Below, piece by piece: positions 10,043-17,866 of a DNA stretch of 64,000 nt. Each line of letters starts with the position of its first letter. Position 1 is the stretch's first letter. The stretch is from Candidatus Nanoarchaeia archaeon (lineage in GTDB: Archaea; Nanoarchaeota; Nanoarchaeia; SCGC-AAA011-G17; JAFCDX01), in the NCBI GenBank assembly GCA_028717785.1, contig JAQUND010000001.1:62001-126000 (forward strand). The letters are read 5' to 3'. The translations under genes and the position numbers were made by a program. The notes under the pieces are model-generated. The model was not told the origin of the DNA. It saw only the letters and a list, made by a program, of their open reading frames with translations, and made no database searches.

Positions 10043-10072
10043 TCTAAAAAATAAAAATAAAATTTACGCAAT

Positions 10073-10672
10073 ATGGCAGAAAATTTTAAAAGTCCAGGAA
10101 CATTTGGTTTACCTCATTGGAAAAATTCAAGAGCAGCACAAGAACTTTATGAACCATTATATTTAAATTTATTCACTGTTTTAATAACACTTCCAGTTGG
10201 AGTAGGATCAACAGATGAAAATACAAATTTATTATTGGAGAGTATAACAAAAATTTCGGGTTTGGAATCTAATTCATTCCCAACATCTCCAGTTGCTCAA
10301 CAATATAAATGGGCTACCAGGAGATTTGCTGGAGCTAAACCAGATAAAACTACAATGGATGTAGCTTTATCTTTTGAAGTTAACTTAAATCGTACGCCAA
10401 GTGCTTATACTATTAAAACTCTCCGTAAATGGAATGATTTAGTTTATGATCCATTAACTGGTAGAACAGGTATAAAAGCAGATTATGTTGCTCCTCGAGT
10501 ACTTATTACTCTTTATGATAGAGCTCAAAATCCTTATTGGCAATGGAAACTTTATAATGTATTTCCAATTACCCCTATTCCAGTTGCAGAACTTGAATAT
10601 ATGAGTGAAGAAATATACAGAATAGAAGGTTACACCCTTGCTTGTGATAGTTGGGATGAAACTATTGTTTAA
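10073..10672 (+). CDS. tail tube protein, gp19-like
   Basis: The 199-residue protein directly follows the sheath gene and has the gp19/T4-tube pattern: an N-terminal loop with LPHWKNSRAAQ, then beta-strand blocks such as ATRRFAGAKPDKTTMDVALSFEVN, and a conserved ending with YRIEGYTLACDSW. T4 gp19 has 163 residues. It forms the hexameric rings of the inner tube, polymerising on the baseplate around the tape measure. The gene closes the plus-strand block and is followed by a bidirectional terminator. Confidence 0.88.
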   Translation: MAENFKSPGTFGLPHWKNSRAAQELYEPLYLNLFTVLITLPVGVGSTDENTNLLLESITKISGLESNSFPTSPVAQQYKWATRRFAGAKPDKTTMDVALSFEVNLNRTPSAYTIKTLRKWNDLVYDPLTGRTGIKADYVAPRVLITLYDRAQNPYWQWKLYNVFPITPIPVAELEYMSEEIYRIEGYTLACDSWDETIV

Positions 10673-10693
10673 TAACAAATTAATATATTAAAA

Positions 10694-10730
10694 AATAAAG
10701 GTTTAAGAAATTCTTAAACCTTTATTTTTG
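10694..10730. terminator. bidirectional terminator between convergent operons
   Basis: Two 16-base arms (10694-10709 and 10711-10726) form a near-perfect palindrome, AATAAAGGTTTAAGAA and its complement, with T-runs in both directions. It separates the tail-tube gene (+) from the small-gene operon (-). Confidence 0.85.
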
Positions 10731-10940
10731 TTATGATTTTTCTGTAGTCTTTAAATTAAATTGTTTTAGAATTTGTTTATAAATATACACCCAATTTCTC
10801 GACCAAATAGTATCAGCATCATTTTTTTGCATTTTTTTAGCTAATTTTACACATTCTTTTAATTCTTCTAATGTGAGGTCTTTTGAGTTATCAAATTCGT
10901 GTTTTTGTAATTTTTTCAGTAATTTCTTTTTTAATTTCAT
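10731..10940 (-). CDS. hypothetical small basic protein
   Basis: The 69-residue product is Lys-rich and predicted helical (KLKKKLLKKLQKHEF, then LTLEELKECVKLAKKMQ). It is the last gene of a seven-gene minus-strand operon and its stop lies against a bidirectional terminator. It has no recognised domain. The short, charged character is usual for early host-takeover genes of T4-like phages, but nothing in the sequence shows a specific function. Confidence 0.6.
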   Translation of the reverse strand: MKLKKKLLKKLQKHEFDNSKDLTLEELKECVKLAKKMQKNDADTIWSRNWVYIYKQILKQFNLKTTEKS

Positions 10941-10977
10941 TTTAATTTAAGTTAAATGGTTAATACTAAAATAGTTT

Positions 10978-11556
10978 TTATAAAAGATCATTTAAAGTAA
11001 TTTCCCCTCTGTTTAATTGTAATAAAAGATTTTTTCCTTGTTTTATACCATCTTCTTTAGCTTTTATTAAAGCTGATTTAATTTCATTTTTTAAATCAAT
11101 TAACTTATTAGCTAATTCTTCATTTTCAATCCACCTATCTGTAACTGCCCCAGTTAATTTTGAAACTCTACAATCTAAAACATCAAAAGCTGAATGACCA
11201 AAATTTTGTTTTGTTGTAATTAATAATGCAATGTCATGGATTAAATCAGCTAGATTTTGATTTCCTTCAATGGTAGATAAATGACTTTTAGTATTAATGT
11301 ATAGTGCTTTCATAGTTTCTTTAATATTAAATCGTTGTTTATTAAATGACCATTTTTTCCTTTTAGCTTTTCTTAATTGAAGACTTAAAAATTCTATAAT
11401 TTCTGTCATTTGATTTGTATCTATAAAAATTCTATCTATATAATTTTCTGAACCATCTTCAAAATCAATACTAACAGTTCTAAAAGTATCTAACGGTTGT
11501 AAAGTTACTTTATATCCATAGGAACAATCTAACAATAATGATTTAGCCTTATTCAT
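10978..11556 (-). CDS. hypothetical protein, minus-strand operon
   Basis: This 192-residue soluble protein starts MNKAKSLLLDCSYGYKV, has a beta-rich first third (RTVSIDFEDGSENYIDRIFI) and then mainly helices. The ATG lies 4 bases from the stop of the upstream gene, so translation is probably coupled. I recognise no family or catalytic motif. The reading frame is intact and gap-free within its operon, which supports a real gene. Confidence 0.6.
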   Translation of the reverse strand: MNKAKSLLLDCSYGYKVTLQPLDTFRTVSIDFEDGSENYIDRIFIDTNQMTEIIEFLSLQLRKAKRKKWSFNKQRFNIKETMKALYINTKSHLSTIEGNQNLADLIHDIALLITTKQNFGHSAFDVLDCRVSKLTGAVTDRWIENEELANKLIDLKNEIKSALIKAKEDGIKQGKNLLLQLNRGEITLNDLL

Positions 11557-11560
11557 AATT

Positions 11561-11920
11561 TTAATGAAATTTTAAATATAATTCTCGTACTTCTTTTTCA
11601 TCTCCATCCAAACTTACTTCCTCTAAAAATCGTTCTCTAGCTATTCTTCTTATTTCTTTTTGTTCAGCATGATCTCGTAATAATGCCCAAGCTTGGGCTC
11701 TATTCCAAGCATCCATTGGATGTCTTTCTTTATAAACTATTGTCATTAATTCATCAATTCTTTCAGCATATTTTTCATTGCCATCAATAAAATCTTTCCA
11801 CTCATCATAATAACCTTTTATTCTAGAATCTAATTTAAAAAAATCGGGTAATAAAACATTATCTTGTCTATCTAATACTGATAGTATTCTACCTATATTT
11901 TCACAATCTTTTTTATTCAC
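11561..11920 (-). CDS. hypothetical acidic helical protein
   Basis: The 119-residue product is helical and charged, with a MDAWNRAQAWALLRDHAEQ segment in the middle and a RARERF-type basic patch before an acidic C-terminus. Its start overlaps the end of the upstream gene by 8 bases. It contains no known motif. It belongs to the seven-gene minus-strand operon of unknown function. Confidence 0.6.
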   Translation of the reverse strand: MNKKDCENIGRILSVLDRQDNVLLPDFFKLDSRIKGYYDEWKDFIDGNEKYAERIDELMTIVYKERHPMDAWNRAQAWALLRDHAEQKEIRRIARERFLEEVSLDGDEKEVRELYLKFH

Positions 11921-12161
11921 AATCTAAGATTAAAGGTGTAAATTCTGGATCTTCCGATAACATATATTCTCTATATCCATCCTCAGTAATAGCCCCTAAT
12001 TTATAAAGTCGAACTATTATTTCTGTTTTATAGTTAAGGATAATACATAATTCATTAGCGGTATATTTACATTTAGCAAATGAATATAACTCTTTTTTAT
12101 AATATCTTTCAGCAAGTTTTTTATTAATCTCATTTAATTGAGTAATCAAAATTTTGATCAT
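11913..12161 (-). CDS. hypothetical small protein, possible helix-turn-helix
   Basis: The 82-residue protein contains a segment (KYTANELCIILNYKTEIIVRLYKLGAI) whose two helices joined by a turn could be a small DNA-binding or adaptor helix-turn-helix; this is a guess from pattern only. It overlaps both neighbours by a few bases (4 with the gene upstream, 8 with the gene downstream), showing tight translational coupling. Confidence 0.55.
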   Translation of the reverse strand: MIKILITQLNEINKKLAERYYKKELYSFAKCKYTANELCIILNYKTEIIVRLYKLGAITEDGYREYMLSEDPEFTPLILDCE

Positions 12162-12493
12162 AGATCATTATTTATTAATTTAAATGCAATTAGGACTTCT
12201 TTAATATCTTGTTCATTATAAATTGGTCGTGGTATCATTATTTTATACCATTTTTCGAATCTTCCCCCAGCCATTTTACGTTGATTATCATTTAAAACGG
12301 CAATTGTAAAATGTTTATATTCATCTGAATAAAATAACCAATGTAGATCATGAATTCTTATTCCACAATCCCATTTATCTGTATCTATATGATGCTTATC
12401 AAATTTCGGCGGACCTTGCTTATGAAACTTATATTTATTAATTAATAATTTACTAATTTCCATAAAATCAAAATAAATATAAATCTTCATCAA
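12158..12493 (-). CDS. hypothetical protein
   Basis: This 111-residue protein is rich in Trp, His and Tyr (KWDCGIRIHDLHWLFYSDEY). It has alternating strands and helices but no recognised motif. The start overlaps the preceding gene by 26 bases. A second start (MEISKL, residue 11) would reduce this overlap and cannot be excluded. It belongs to the minus-strand operon. Confidence 0.55.
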   Translation of the reverse strand: MMKIYIYFDFMEISKLLINKYKFHKQGPPKFDKHHIDTDKWDCGIRIHDLHWLFYSDEYKHFTIAVLNDNQRKMAGGRFEKWYKIMIPRPIYNEQDIKEVLIAFKLINNDL

Positions 12494-12725
12494 AATAACT
12501 ATTCAAACAAGCAGCTAATGAACCTACCATACACTGTTTTTCAAACTCAGAATATAAATTCCAAGCAGTTTCATGAGAACTTCCTTCAAGTTGAACTTTA
12601 GATACTAATTCTTTGAAACAAATTTTTAAAAACATAAATCTTTTATCTCTTGTGTCAAGGTTTTTTTGTAATGCTTCAATAATTTTATCTCTACATTTCT
12701 TTGATATTTCCATTGTATGATTCAT
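12468..12725 (-). CDS. hypothetical helical protein
   Basis: The 85-residue helical product carries four cysteines (CRDK, CFKE, CMVG, CLNS) not arranged as a zinc motif. It overlaps the next gene by 26 bases and follows the first gene of the operon after 7 bases. No family is recognised. Confidence 0.55.
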   Translation of the reverse strand: MNHTMEISKKCRDKIIEALQKNLDTRDKRFMFLKICFKELVSKVQLEGSSHETAWNLYSEFEKQCMVGSLAACLNSYFDEDLYLF

Positions 12726-12732
12726 ATATTTT

Positions 12733-13257
12733 TTATTTAATTAAATATCTATAATGAGGTCTTTGTATTACTCCTTCGGCAATTATAGTAAATGCTTTAA
12801 TTGTTTTTATTCCATCAGTTAAAGTCATTTCTAAATTTACTCCTATGTGAGATGTTAAAACAGTTAATTTTTCAATATTTAAATGTTTATTTTCTATTCT
12901 ATTAGCTAATTTTATAACTGAATTTTTGTAACGCTTAATAGCTTTTTCTTCTTCCTTTTTTATATAATTATTTAAACCCATATTAAGTAGAGAACGTATT
13001 TCATTTTGCCAATAAATAAGTTCTCTACTTTTTGATGTATTATAAAATCCTCTTGGAAATCCTAAAAATTCAATAGATGTTCCTGCATTTTTTACTTCTG
13101 GTTTTATCCCTAAATAATCACACCAATCGGTTTCTTTCCAATTTTTTCTTCTTTCGCAAATATAAAAGTATTTATTAGACCAATCTTTAGTCTTTTCAAT
13201 GAATTGATTTTTAAGGCTTTGCGTTTCTTTTTCAAGTATTTGAATAAGTGTATCCAT
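12733..13257 (-). CDS. hypothetical protein, first gene of the minus-strand operon
   Basis: The 174-residue product begins with a coiled-coil-like helix (DTLIQILEKETQSLKNQFIE), has a central aromatic region (WKETDWCDYLGIKPE) and ends with a beta-like part. It is promoter-proximal in the operon and lies behind a Bacteroidota-type -7 element (TACATTTG at 13282-13289). I do not recognise a family. Confidence 0.6.
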   Translation of the reverse strand: MDTLIQILEKETQSLKNQFIEKTKDWSNKYFYICERRKNWKETDWCDYLGIKPEVKNAGTSIEFLGFPRGFYNTSKSRELIYWQNEIRSLLNMGLNNYIKKEEEKAIKRYKNSVIKLANRIENKHLNIEKLTVLTSHIGVNLEMTLTDGIKTIKAFTIIAEGVIQRPHYRYLIK

Positions 13258-13281
13258 TATTGGATAGTTTTATTTTTGATA

Positions 13282-13289
13282 CAAATGTA
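13282..13289 (-). promoter_or_regulatory. Bacteroidota-type -7 element TACATTTG
   Basis: On the minus strand the octamer TACATTTG fits the TAnnTTTG -7 consensus of Bacteroidota vegetative promoters. It lies about 25 bases ahead of the first ATG of the minus-strand operon. I did not find a clear -33 TTTG at the expected distance. It may let host RNA polymerase transcribe these genes early; this is inference. Confidence 0.4.
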
Positions 13290-13375
13290 TGAAAAAGAAC
13301 TTAAGAATAAAAATTTTTTTACAAAACTATCAGGTTTTTAAGGATATAATAATATATAGATAAAATATATTAAGT

Positions 13376-14323
13376 ATGCAAGATAATGAAGAAAAGTTAA
13401 GGCAATTTGTTGAATCAGCAGAAAATAATAATACTGAATCAGTTAATAAAGTATTAGGATCTGATTTATCTCCATCTTCTGGAGAATCATTAGGAAGAAA
13501 ATTTGCTGGAATTCATGATGTTCAAAATGAAATTGGATGGGAAAAATTAAAAATATCAGATTTACCTACTCAAGGATTTTTTTATCCAGAGGGTACAGAA
13601 ATAGTTATTAGATCTGCAACAGCTGGAGAAATTCGTCACTGGTCAACTTTAAATGAAGAAGATCTTTCTCTATTAGATGATATGCTAAATTATGTTTTAG
13701 AACGTTGTTGTAATGTTAAATTTCCTGATGGTAAATTTTCCTCTTGGAGGGATATTAAAGAAGTAGATCGTTTTTATATTTTATTAGCTATCAGAGAAAG
13801 AACTTTTGTTAAAGGAGAAAATAAATTACAAGTAAAAATATCTGAATCAAATAGAATTGATGTTGTTAAGGATATGATTAACTATATAACTTTTGATGAA
13901 AGATTAATGGAATATTATTCTCCTGAAGAAAGATGTCTTGTATTAAGATTTAAGAATGGCAAAATTATGAAAATATATCTTCCTTCTACTGGAGTTACTA
14001 ATTGGTTAAAACATTACATTACTAGAAAAAAACAAATGCAAGAAGCTATTGATGAGGATTTCTTAAATTTTGCTCCATTTGTAATTGGGGATTGGAGGGG
14101 GTTAAATGATGCTTCTTATCAGCAAATTGTAATGGATAGTCAAGGATGGTCTACAGGAGAAGTTTCTATGATTACAGAAATTAGAAGAATTTTTGCTGAT
14201 ACTATTAATCCCGTTATTAAATATCATGATGAACAAGGAGGTGAGCGGGTTATCCCGCTAAACTTTCAAGGCGGGATTAAATCTCTTTTCCTTATTTCAA
14301 ATCCGTTTGCAGAATTGGCATAA
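13376..14323 (+). CDS. baseplate hub assembly protein / tail assembly chaperone, gp26-like
   Basis: Residues about 50-160 match the T4 gp26 baseplate family (T4_baseplate). They show LKISDLPTQGFFYPEGTEIVIRSATAGEIRHWSTL, written here in two parts: LPTQGFFYPEGTE, and the IRSATAGEIRHW block that normally follows. This LP-G-FYP-x-G plus ATxxEI signature is diagnostic. The first 45 residues are polar and probably disordered. The next gene, a small gp51-like ORF, and then the tape measure gene follow, so these two may act as tape-measure chaperones, like the G/GT pair of other tailed phages. The start was chosen as the only ATG after the AT-rich divergent promoter region. Confidence 0.75.
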   Translation: MQDNEEKLRQFVESAENNNTESVNKVLGSDLSPSSGESLGRKFAGIHDVQNEIGWEKLKISDLPTQGFFYPEGTEIVIRSATAGEIRHWSTLNEEDLSLLDDMLNYVLERCCNVKFPDGKFSSWRDIKEVDRFYILLAIRERTFVKGENKLQVKISESNRIDVVKDMINYITFDERLMEYYSPEERCLVLRFKNGKIMKIYLPSTGVTNWLKHYITRKKQMQEAIDEDFLNFAPFVIGDWRGLNDASYQQIVMDSQGWSTGEVSMITEIRRIFADTINPVIKYHDEQGGERVIPLNFQGGIKSLFLISNPFAELA

Positions 14324-14342
14324 AATTGTCTTTCTGTTTAGT

Positions 14343-14585
14343 ATGAAGATGCGTATATCTCCATGGGATCTTAGACAATTAGAATTTTATGAAGTAGAAT
14401 ATTTACTTGAAGAATTGGAAGAATTTATAGAAGAAGAAAATAGGAGAAATAGAAAAGAAGAAATTGAATATAAAAAACAACAACCTAAATTTAATTCTCC
14501 TAAAATGGATTATGGAAAACCAAATTATGGGGGATTTCAAACTCCTAAAATTAATATACCAACATTTCAACGACCTAAATTTTAA
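14343..14585 (+). CDS. small baseplate/tail assembly protein, gp51-like position
   Basis: The ATG at 14343 gives an 80-residue protein. It starts MKMRISPWDLRQLEFYEVEY, then has an acidic helix (EELEEFIEEENRR), then a Pro/Asn/Lys-rich tail with repeated PK segments. The PWDLRQLEFYEVEYL pattern resembles the second member of tail-assembly chaperone pairs. The same frame is open upstream to a TTG at 14307, overlapping the end of the gp26-like gene by 17 bases, but a non-ATG start is not needed. The frame lies +1 relative to the upstream gene, so a frameshifted fusion like GT is possible in principle; I see no clear slippery site. Confidence 0.6.
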   Translation: MKMRISPWDLRQLEFYEVEYLLEELEEFIEEENRRNRKEEIEYKKQQPKFNSPKMDYGKPNYGGFQTPKINIPTFQRPKF

Positions 14586-14600
14586 CCAACAATCCAAATC

Positions 14601-14632
14601 AAAAGTGCTCTATAAAAGAGCACTTTTTTTGT
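14601..14632 (+). terminator. intrinsic terminator
   Basis: An 11-bp stem (AAAAGTGCTCT, 14601-14611, with 14617-14627), a five-base loop and a T-run follow the gp51-like gene. It isolates the tape-measure gene, which has its own promoter-like box 14 bases ahead of its ATG. Confidence 0.88.
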
Positions 14633-14641
14633 TTAGGGATA

Positions 14642-14649
14642 TATAAATA
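14642..14649 (+). promoter_or_regulatory. late promoter box TATAAATA
   Basis: This is an exact match to the T4 late -10 consensus, placed between a terminator and the tape-measure ATG at 14664. The surrounding string is GGATATATAAATAAAAC, nearly identical to the element at 3165-3181. Confidence 0.6.
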
Positions 14650-14663
14650 AAACTTCTTTTTAA

Positions 14664-17543
14664 ATGCAGACAGCTAATGAATTATTATATGGTATTCTTC
14701 AAGTTGCTGGAAAAATAGAACGAAATACTAGAAGTAGTTCTAAACCAGGAGTTACGGGTAGTGAAGAAAAATCTAAAACTTCTTTATTATCTAATCTTGG
14801 AGGAGCTCTTCAATCTTTTACTAAAGTTACACCAAAAGCAGTAAAGAATTTTATATCTTTTATGGATCAAATGCTTATAACTGCTAAAAAATCAGAAAAA
14901 AGTTCTAAAAATTTAAAAGATATTTCTCAAGCTTTATTAAATATGGGACAAGGTTTGCCGGGTTTAACTTCTGGATTAACTGATTTGAGTAAAGTTAAAG
15001 CTACTAATGTTGAAAGATCTGTTCGAGGATTACATCTTTTATATGATTTTATGGAACAAATGGGGGAATCTAATAAAGTTAAAAAAGTAGATAGAGCAAT
15101 AAAAACTTTTGATAAAATTGGAAAATCTTTACAAAAAGTAGCTAAACCATTAAAAGATATTTCTCTTAGCTTTATTTATTTAGGAGTTGGAATATTAGCT
15201 TTTGCTGGATCTTTATTATTATCTGGAATGATACTAAAAGTTACTAAACCTACAGATGTTTTATTATTCTTGGGTATGACCATTTTAACCATGACAATTA
15301 TGTTTACCATTTTATATGCTGCTAAAAAATATGTTCAGGGGGGAATAGGGATTGCTAAAGATATGGGAATAGGTATGGCAACAATTGCTCTTGGAATTTT
15401 AGCATTTTCAATTTCTATGATTTTAACAGCAGCTCTTCTTAAATCTGAAAGTCCAACAGATGCTTTAATATTTTTAGGGGTAACTGTTTTGGGGATTACA
15501 TCTTTATTTATAGTCTTATGGATGGCTAATAAATTTGTTAAAGAAGGTACTAAATCTGCAATAGAAATGGGATTAGGTATGGTAGCTTTAGCTGTTGGTA
15601 TTTTTTCATTTGCTCTTATATTAAAAGTTATTCCTATGATATTAGGAAAAGAATCAGGGGGAACTATAGCTAAATCTATGTTATTAATGTTAGGAATAGT
15701 TGTAGGAATGACTGCTATGTTTGCTATTTTAAGCTTTACAGGGAACTTAATTAAACAAGGCTTTATATCTATATTATTAATGTCAATAGGTTTAGCAGTA
15801 CTTAGTTTAGCTATTTTATCATTAGCGTATGTGTCTAAACAATTAATGACTGGTCTTACCCCTACAGCAGCTTCTAAAAAAGAAAAAGATGAAAATAAAA
15901 AATCCGTATTAAATGGTTTAGGAATAATAGGACTTATAATTTTAGCAGCAGTGGCTTTATTTGTTATATTAGGTATTCCAGTTGTTGCAGGATTAGTAGC
16001 ACTCGGATCCGGAGTAGCTATTTTGATGGCTGCAAGTTTATTTATAATGGGTAAAAGTATACAATCCCTCATGGGGGTTGCTAAAAAAATAGGAACAGAT
16101 GATATTGCTGGAAATCTTTCACGTTTAATAGGAGGAGTATTAGAAGGATTTATTGAAGGTCTTACTCCACTTTCAGGAGGTAAAAAAGGGGTTAAAGGAA
16201 TTGTTTCCTTTATGGCAAATAGTGCAAAAATATTTGCTGGAGTAGCAATTTTAATGGCTGTATCAGTTGCTCTTTCTATGTTTGCATGGGCAGTATCAGC
16301 TTTTGCTGAATTAGAAACGATGAAACCAATAATAGGGACTAAAAAAGATGGAACCCCTATATTTGGAGATAAAGTTAATGTTGTACAAGTCGGAAAAAAT
16401 ATGACTTTAACTTTAACTACATTTTTAACAGAACTTATAACTTCTACTAATACTTTAACTACTTCAAAAGCTAAAGCTTTAGGTAAATTAGCTAGATCTT
16501 TAACAGGAAAAAGAGGTATTTTATCTGCATTAAATGATTTTGCTTCAGTACTTAAAACCTTTGCACAATTTGGTCCAAATGGAGAAATAGGTTTTGTAGA
16601 TATGATTCCTGATGGCAATGATGCTGATGGAAATGCTAAATTTAAACAAGTTGCATCTAAAGTAAAAATTACTGTTGTAGCTAAAAATATAGCAAATTCA
16701 TTTGGAACTTTTGTCGATGAAATGGTAAAACATACTAGTATGTTTGAAATTACGGGGGATAAAGGAAAATCCATGATGAAATTAGCTACTATTTTAATGG
16801 GAACAAAAGCTTATAAAGTTTTTGGATTACAATTTGGTAGGGAAAAACCAGGTTTATTAGAACCTATCACAAAATTTTCTGAAATATTAGCTCAATATGC
16901 TGGTTTTGGAGATGGTAGAACTATTCCTATTATGAATGATAAGGGAGAAGTAATAAAAACAATAAATGTAGAAACAATTGCTAAAAATATTATTAATACT
17001 CTTGGTGCATTTTCTAAAACGCTTGGAGATATGACTGTAGTAGCAGATACAGAAAAAGCTCAAAAGAATATAGGTAAATTTTCTGATTTAATGGAGGATG
17101 TTGCTAAAGTAACAGAATCTTTAGATGGTTTAACAAAACTTAATCTTACTATAAAAGATTTAGCTAGTTCATTTGGAGCATTAACAGATGCATTAAATAA
17201 ATTGGATGTAACAAAATTATCTAAAGCAGGAGAAACAGGAGCCTTATATCTAAAAAATACAGATGCATATAAAGGTTCAAGTGAAAGAATTATGAGACCT
17301 CCAGAAAGTAAAACTAGTTATACAGAAGAACCAGTTACTAATACTCCTACTACATCTCGTGGAAAAAGTACTAGTTCTACAACAACTAAATCAGAATCAG
17401 CAAAAACAGAAAATTGGAATTTAATAGCAGCTCAAATAGGTGATCAAGTAGGAGCTCAAATAGTAGCAGCTATGAAAAAAGGTCAACTTAAATTTGAATT
17501 TTCCCCATCTTCTAAAGGTTCTGGAGTTTTAACATTTGATTAA
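14664..17543 (+). CDS. tail tape measure protein (gp29-like position)
   Basis: The 959-residue protein has the classical tape-measure composition. A helical, basic N-terminus is followed by a run of long hydrophobic, Gly/Ala-rich helices (about residues 165-560, for example GLGMVALAVGIFSFALI), then an amphipathic helical region and a disordered Ser/Thr-rich tail. It is the longest plus-strand gene of the tail block and follows the gp26/gp51-like pair. In other phages this protein sets tail length and is ejected with the DNA. At roughly 1.5 A per residue it would predict a tail of about 140 nm; this is an estimate. A long reverse-strand ORF inside it is a compositional shadow. Confidence 0.8.
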   Translation: MQTANELLYGILQVAGKIERNTRSSSKPGVTGSEEKSKTSLLSNLGGALQSFTKVTPKAVKNFISFMDQMLITAKKSEKSSKNLKDISQALLNMGQGLPGLTSGLTDLSKVKATNVERSVRGLHLLYDFMEQMGESNKVKKVDRAIKTFDKIGKSLQKVAKPLKDISLSFIYLGVGILAFAGSLLLSGMILKVTKPTDVLLFLGMTILTMTIMFTILYAAKKYVQGGIGIAKDMGIGMATIALGILAFSISMILTAALLKSESPTDALIFLGVTVLGITSLFIVLWMANKFVKEGTKSAIEMGLGMVALAVGIFSFALILKVIPMILGKESGGTIAKSMLLMLGIVVGMTAMFAILSFTGNLIKQGFISILLMSIGLAVLSLAILSLAYVSKQLMTGLTPTAASKKEKDENKKSVLNGLGIIGLIILAAVALFVILGIPVVAGLVALGSGVAILMAASLFIMGKSIQSLMGVAKKIGTDDIAGNLSRLIGGVLEGFIEGLTPLSGGKKGVKGIVSFMANSAKIFAGVAILMAVSVALSMFAWAVSAFAELETMKPIIGTKKDGTPIFGDKVNVVQVGKNMTLTLTTFLTELITSTNTLTTSKAKALGKLARSLTGKRGILSALNDFASVLKTFAQFGPNGEIGFVDMIPDGNDADGNAKFKQVASKVKITVVAKNIANSFGTFVDEMVKHTSMFEITGDKGKSMMKLATILMGTKAYKVFGLQFGREKPGLLEPITKFSEILAQYAGFGDGRTIPIMNDKGEVIKTINVETIAKNIINTLGAFSKTLGDMTVVADTEKAQKNIGKFSDLMEDVAKVTESLDGLTKLNLTIKDLASSFGALTDALNKLDVTKLSKAGETGALYLKNTDAYKGSSERIMRPPESKTSYTEEPVTNTPTTSRGKSTSSTTTKSESAKTENWNLIAAQIGDQVGAQIVAAMKKGQLKFEFSPSSKGSGVLTFD

Positions 17544-17836
17544 TGAATATTTGGAATTATATAAAAGAAGATATGGTAAATGATTATTTTGGGATAACAG
17601 ATCCTATTTATAATAATATTATATCTATTTTAATAATTATGATTTATATTCTTCTTATTTGTCTAATGATTAAATTTCATTTAGAAGTTATAACATTAAG
17701 AAAAAAAAGAAAAATAAGACAAAGAAGAATTGATAAATTATGGCTTGAATTGATGAAAGATACATCTTCAAAAGAAAAAGAAATAAAAATGTCTAATAGT
17801 CAAATAAAACATCTTACAAAAATAAAACCATTGTAA
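17543..17836 (+). CDS. small single-pass membrane protein
   Basis: The 97-residue product has one strong membrane helix (residues about 27-48, ISILIIMIYILLICLMI), followed by a very basic segment (LRKKRKIRQRRIDKLW), so the C-terminus is likely cytoplasmic. The ATG overlaps the tape-measure stop (TAATG), indicating coupled translation. The function is unknown. A holin is possible from size and topology, but no lysis gene is adjacent. Confidence 0.6.
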   Translation: MNIWNYIKEDMVNDYFGITDPIYNNIISILIIMIYILLICLMIKFHLEVITLRKKRKIRQRRIDKLWLELMKDTSSKEKEIKMSNSQIKHLTKIKPL

Positions 17837-17866
17837 TAATTTGGCATATAAGATACAAAAACTTAT

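Noticed and set aside
9930..10166. 78-codon plus-strand frame across the sheath-tube junction
   Set aside because: It overlaps the ends of two firm genes in another frame, lacks a leader and has a composition unlike the other proteins.
14307..14342. TTG start for the gp51-like ORF
   Set aside because: An ATG at 14343 lies just behind the upstream stop and yields the whole conserved segment; the extra 12 residues look like out-of-frame sequence of the gp26-like gene.
15335..16774. 479-codon open frame on the minus strand inside the tape-measure gene
   Set aside because: The plus-strand frame is a clear tape measure. The reverse frame is open because the AT-rich hydrophobic codons have few complementary stops; its product (Ile/Ala/Pro-rich) has no fold pattern and no promoter or start context.
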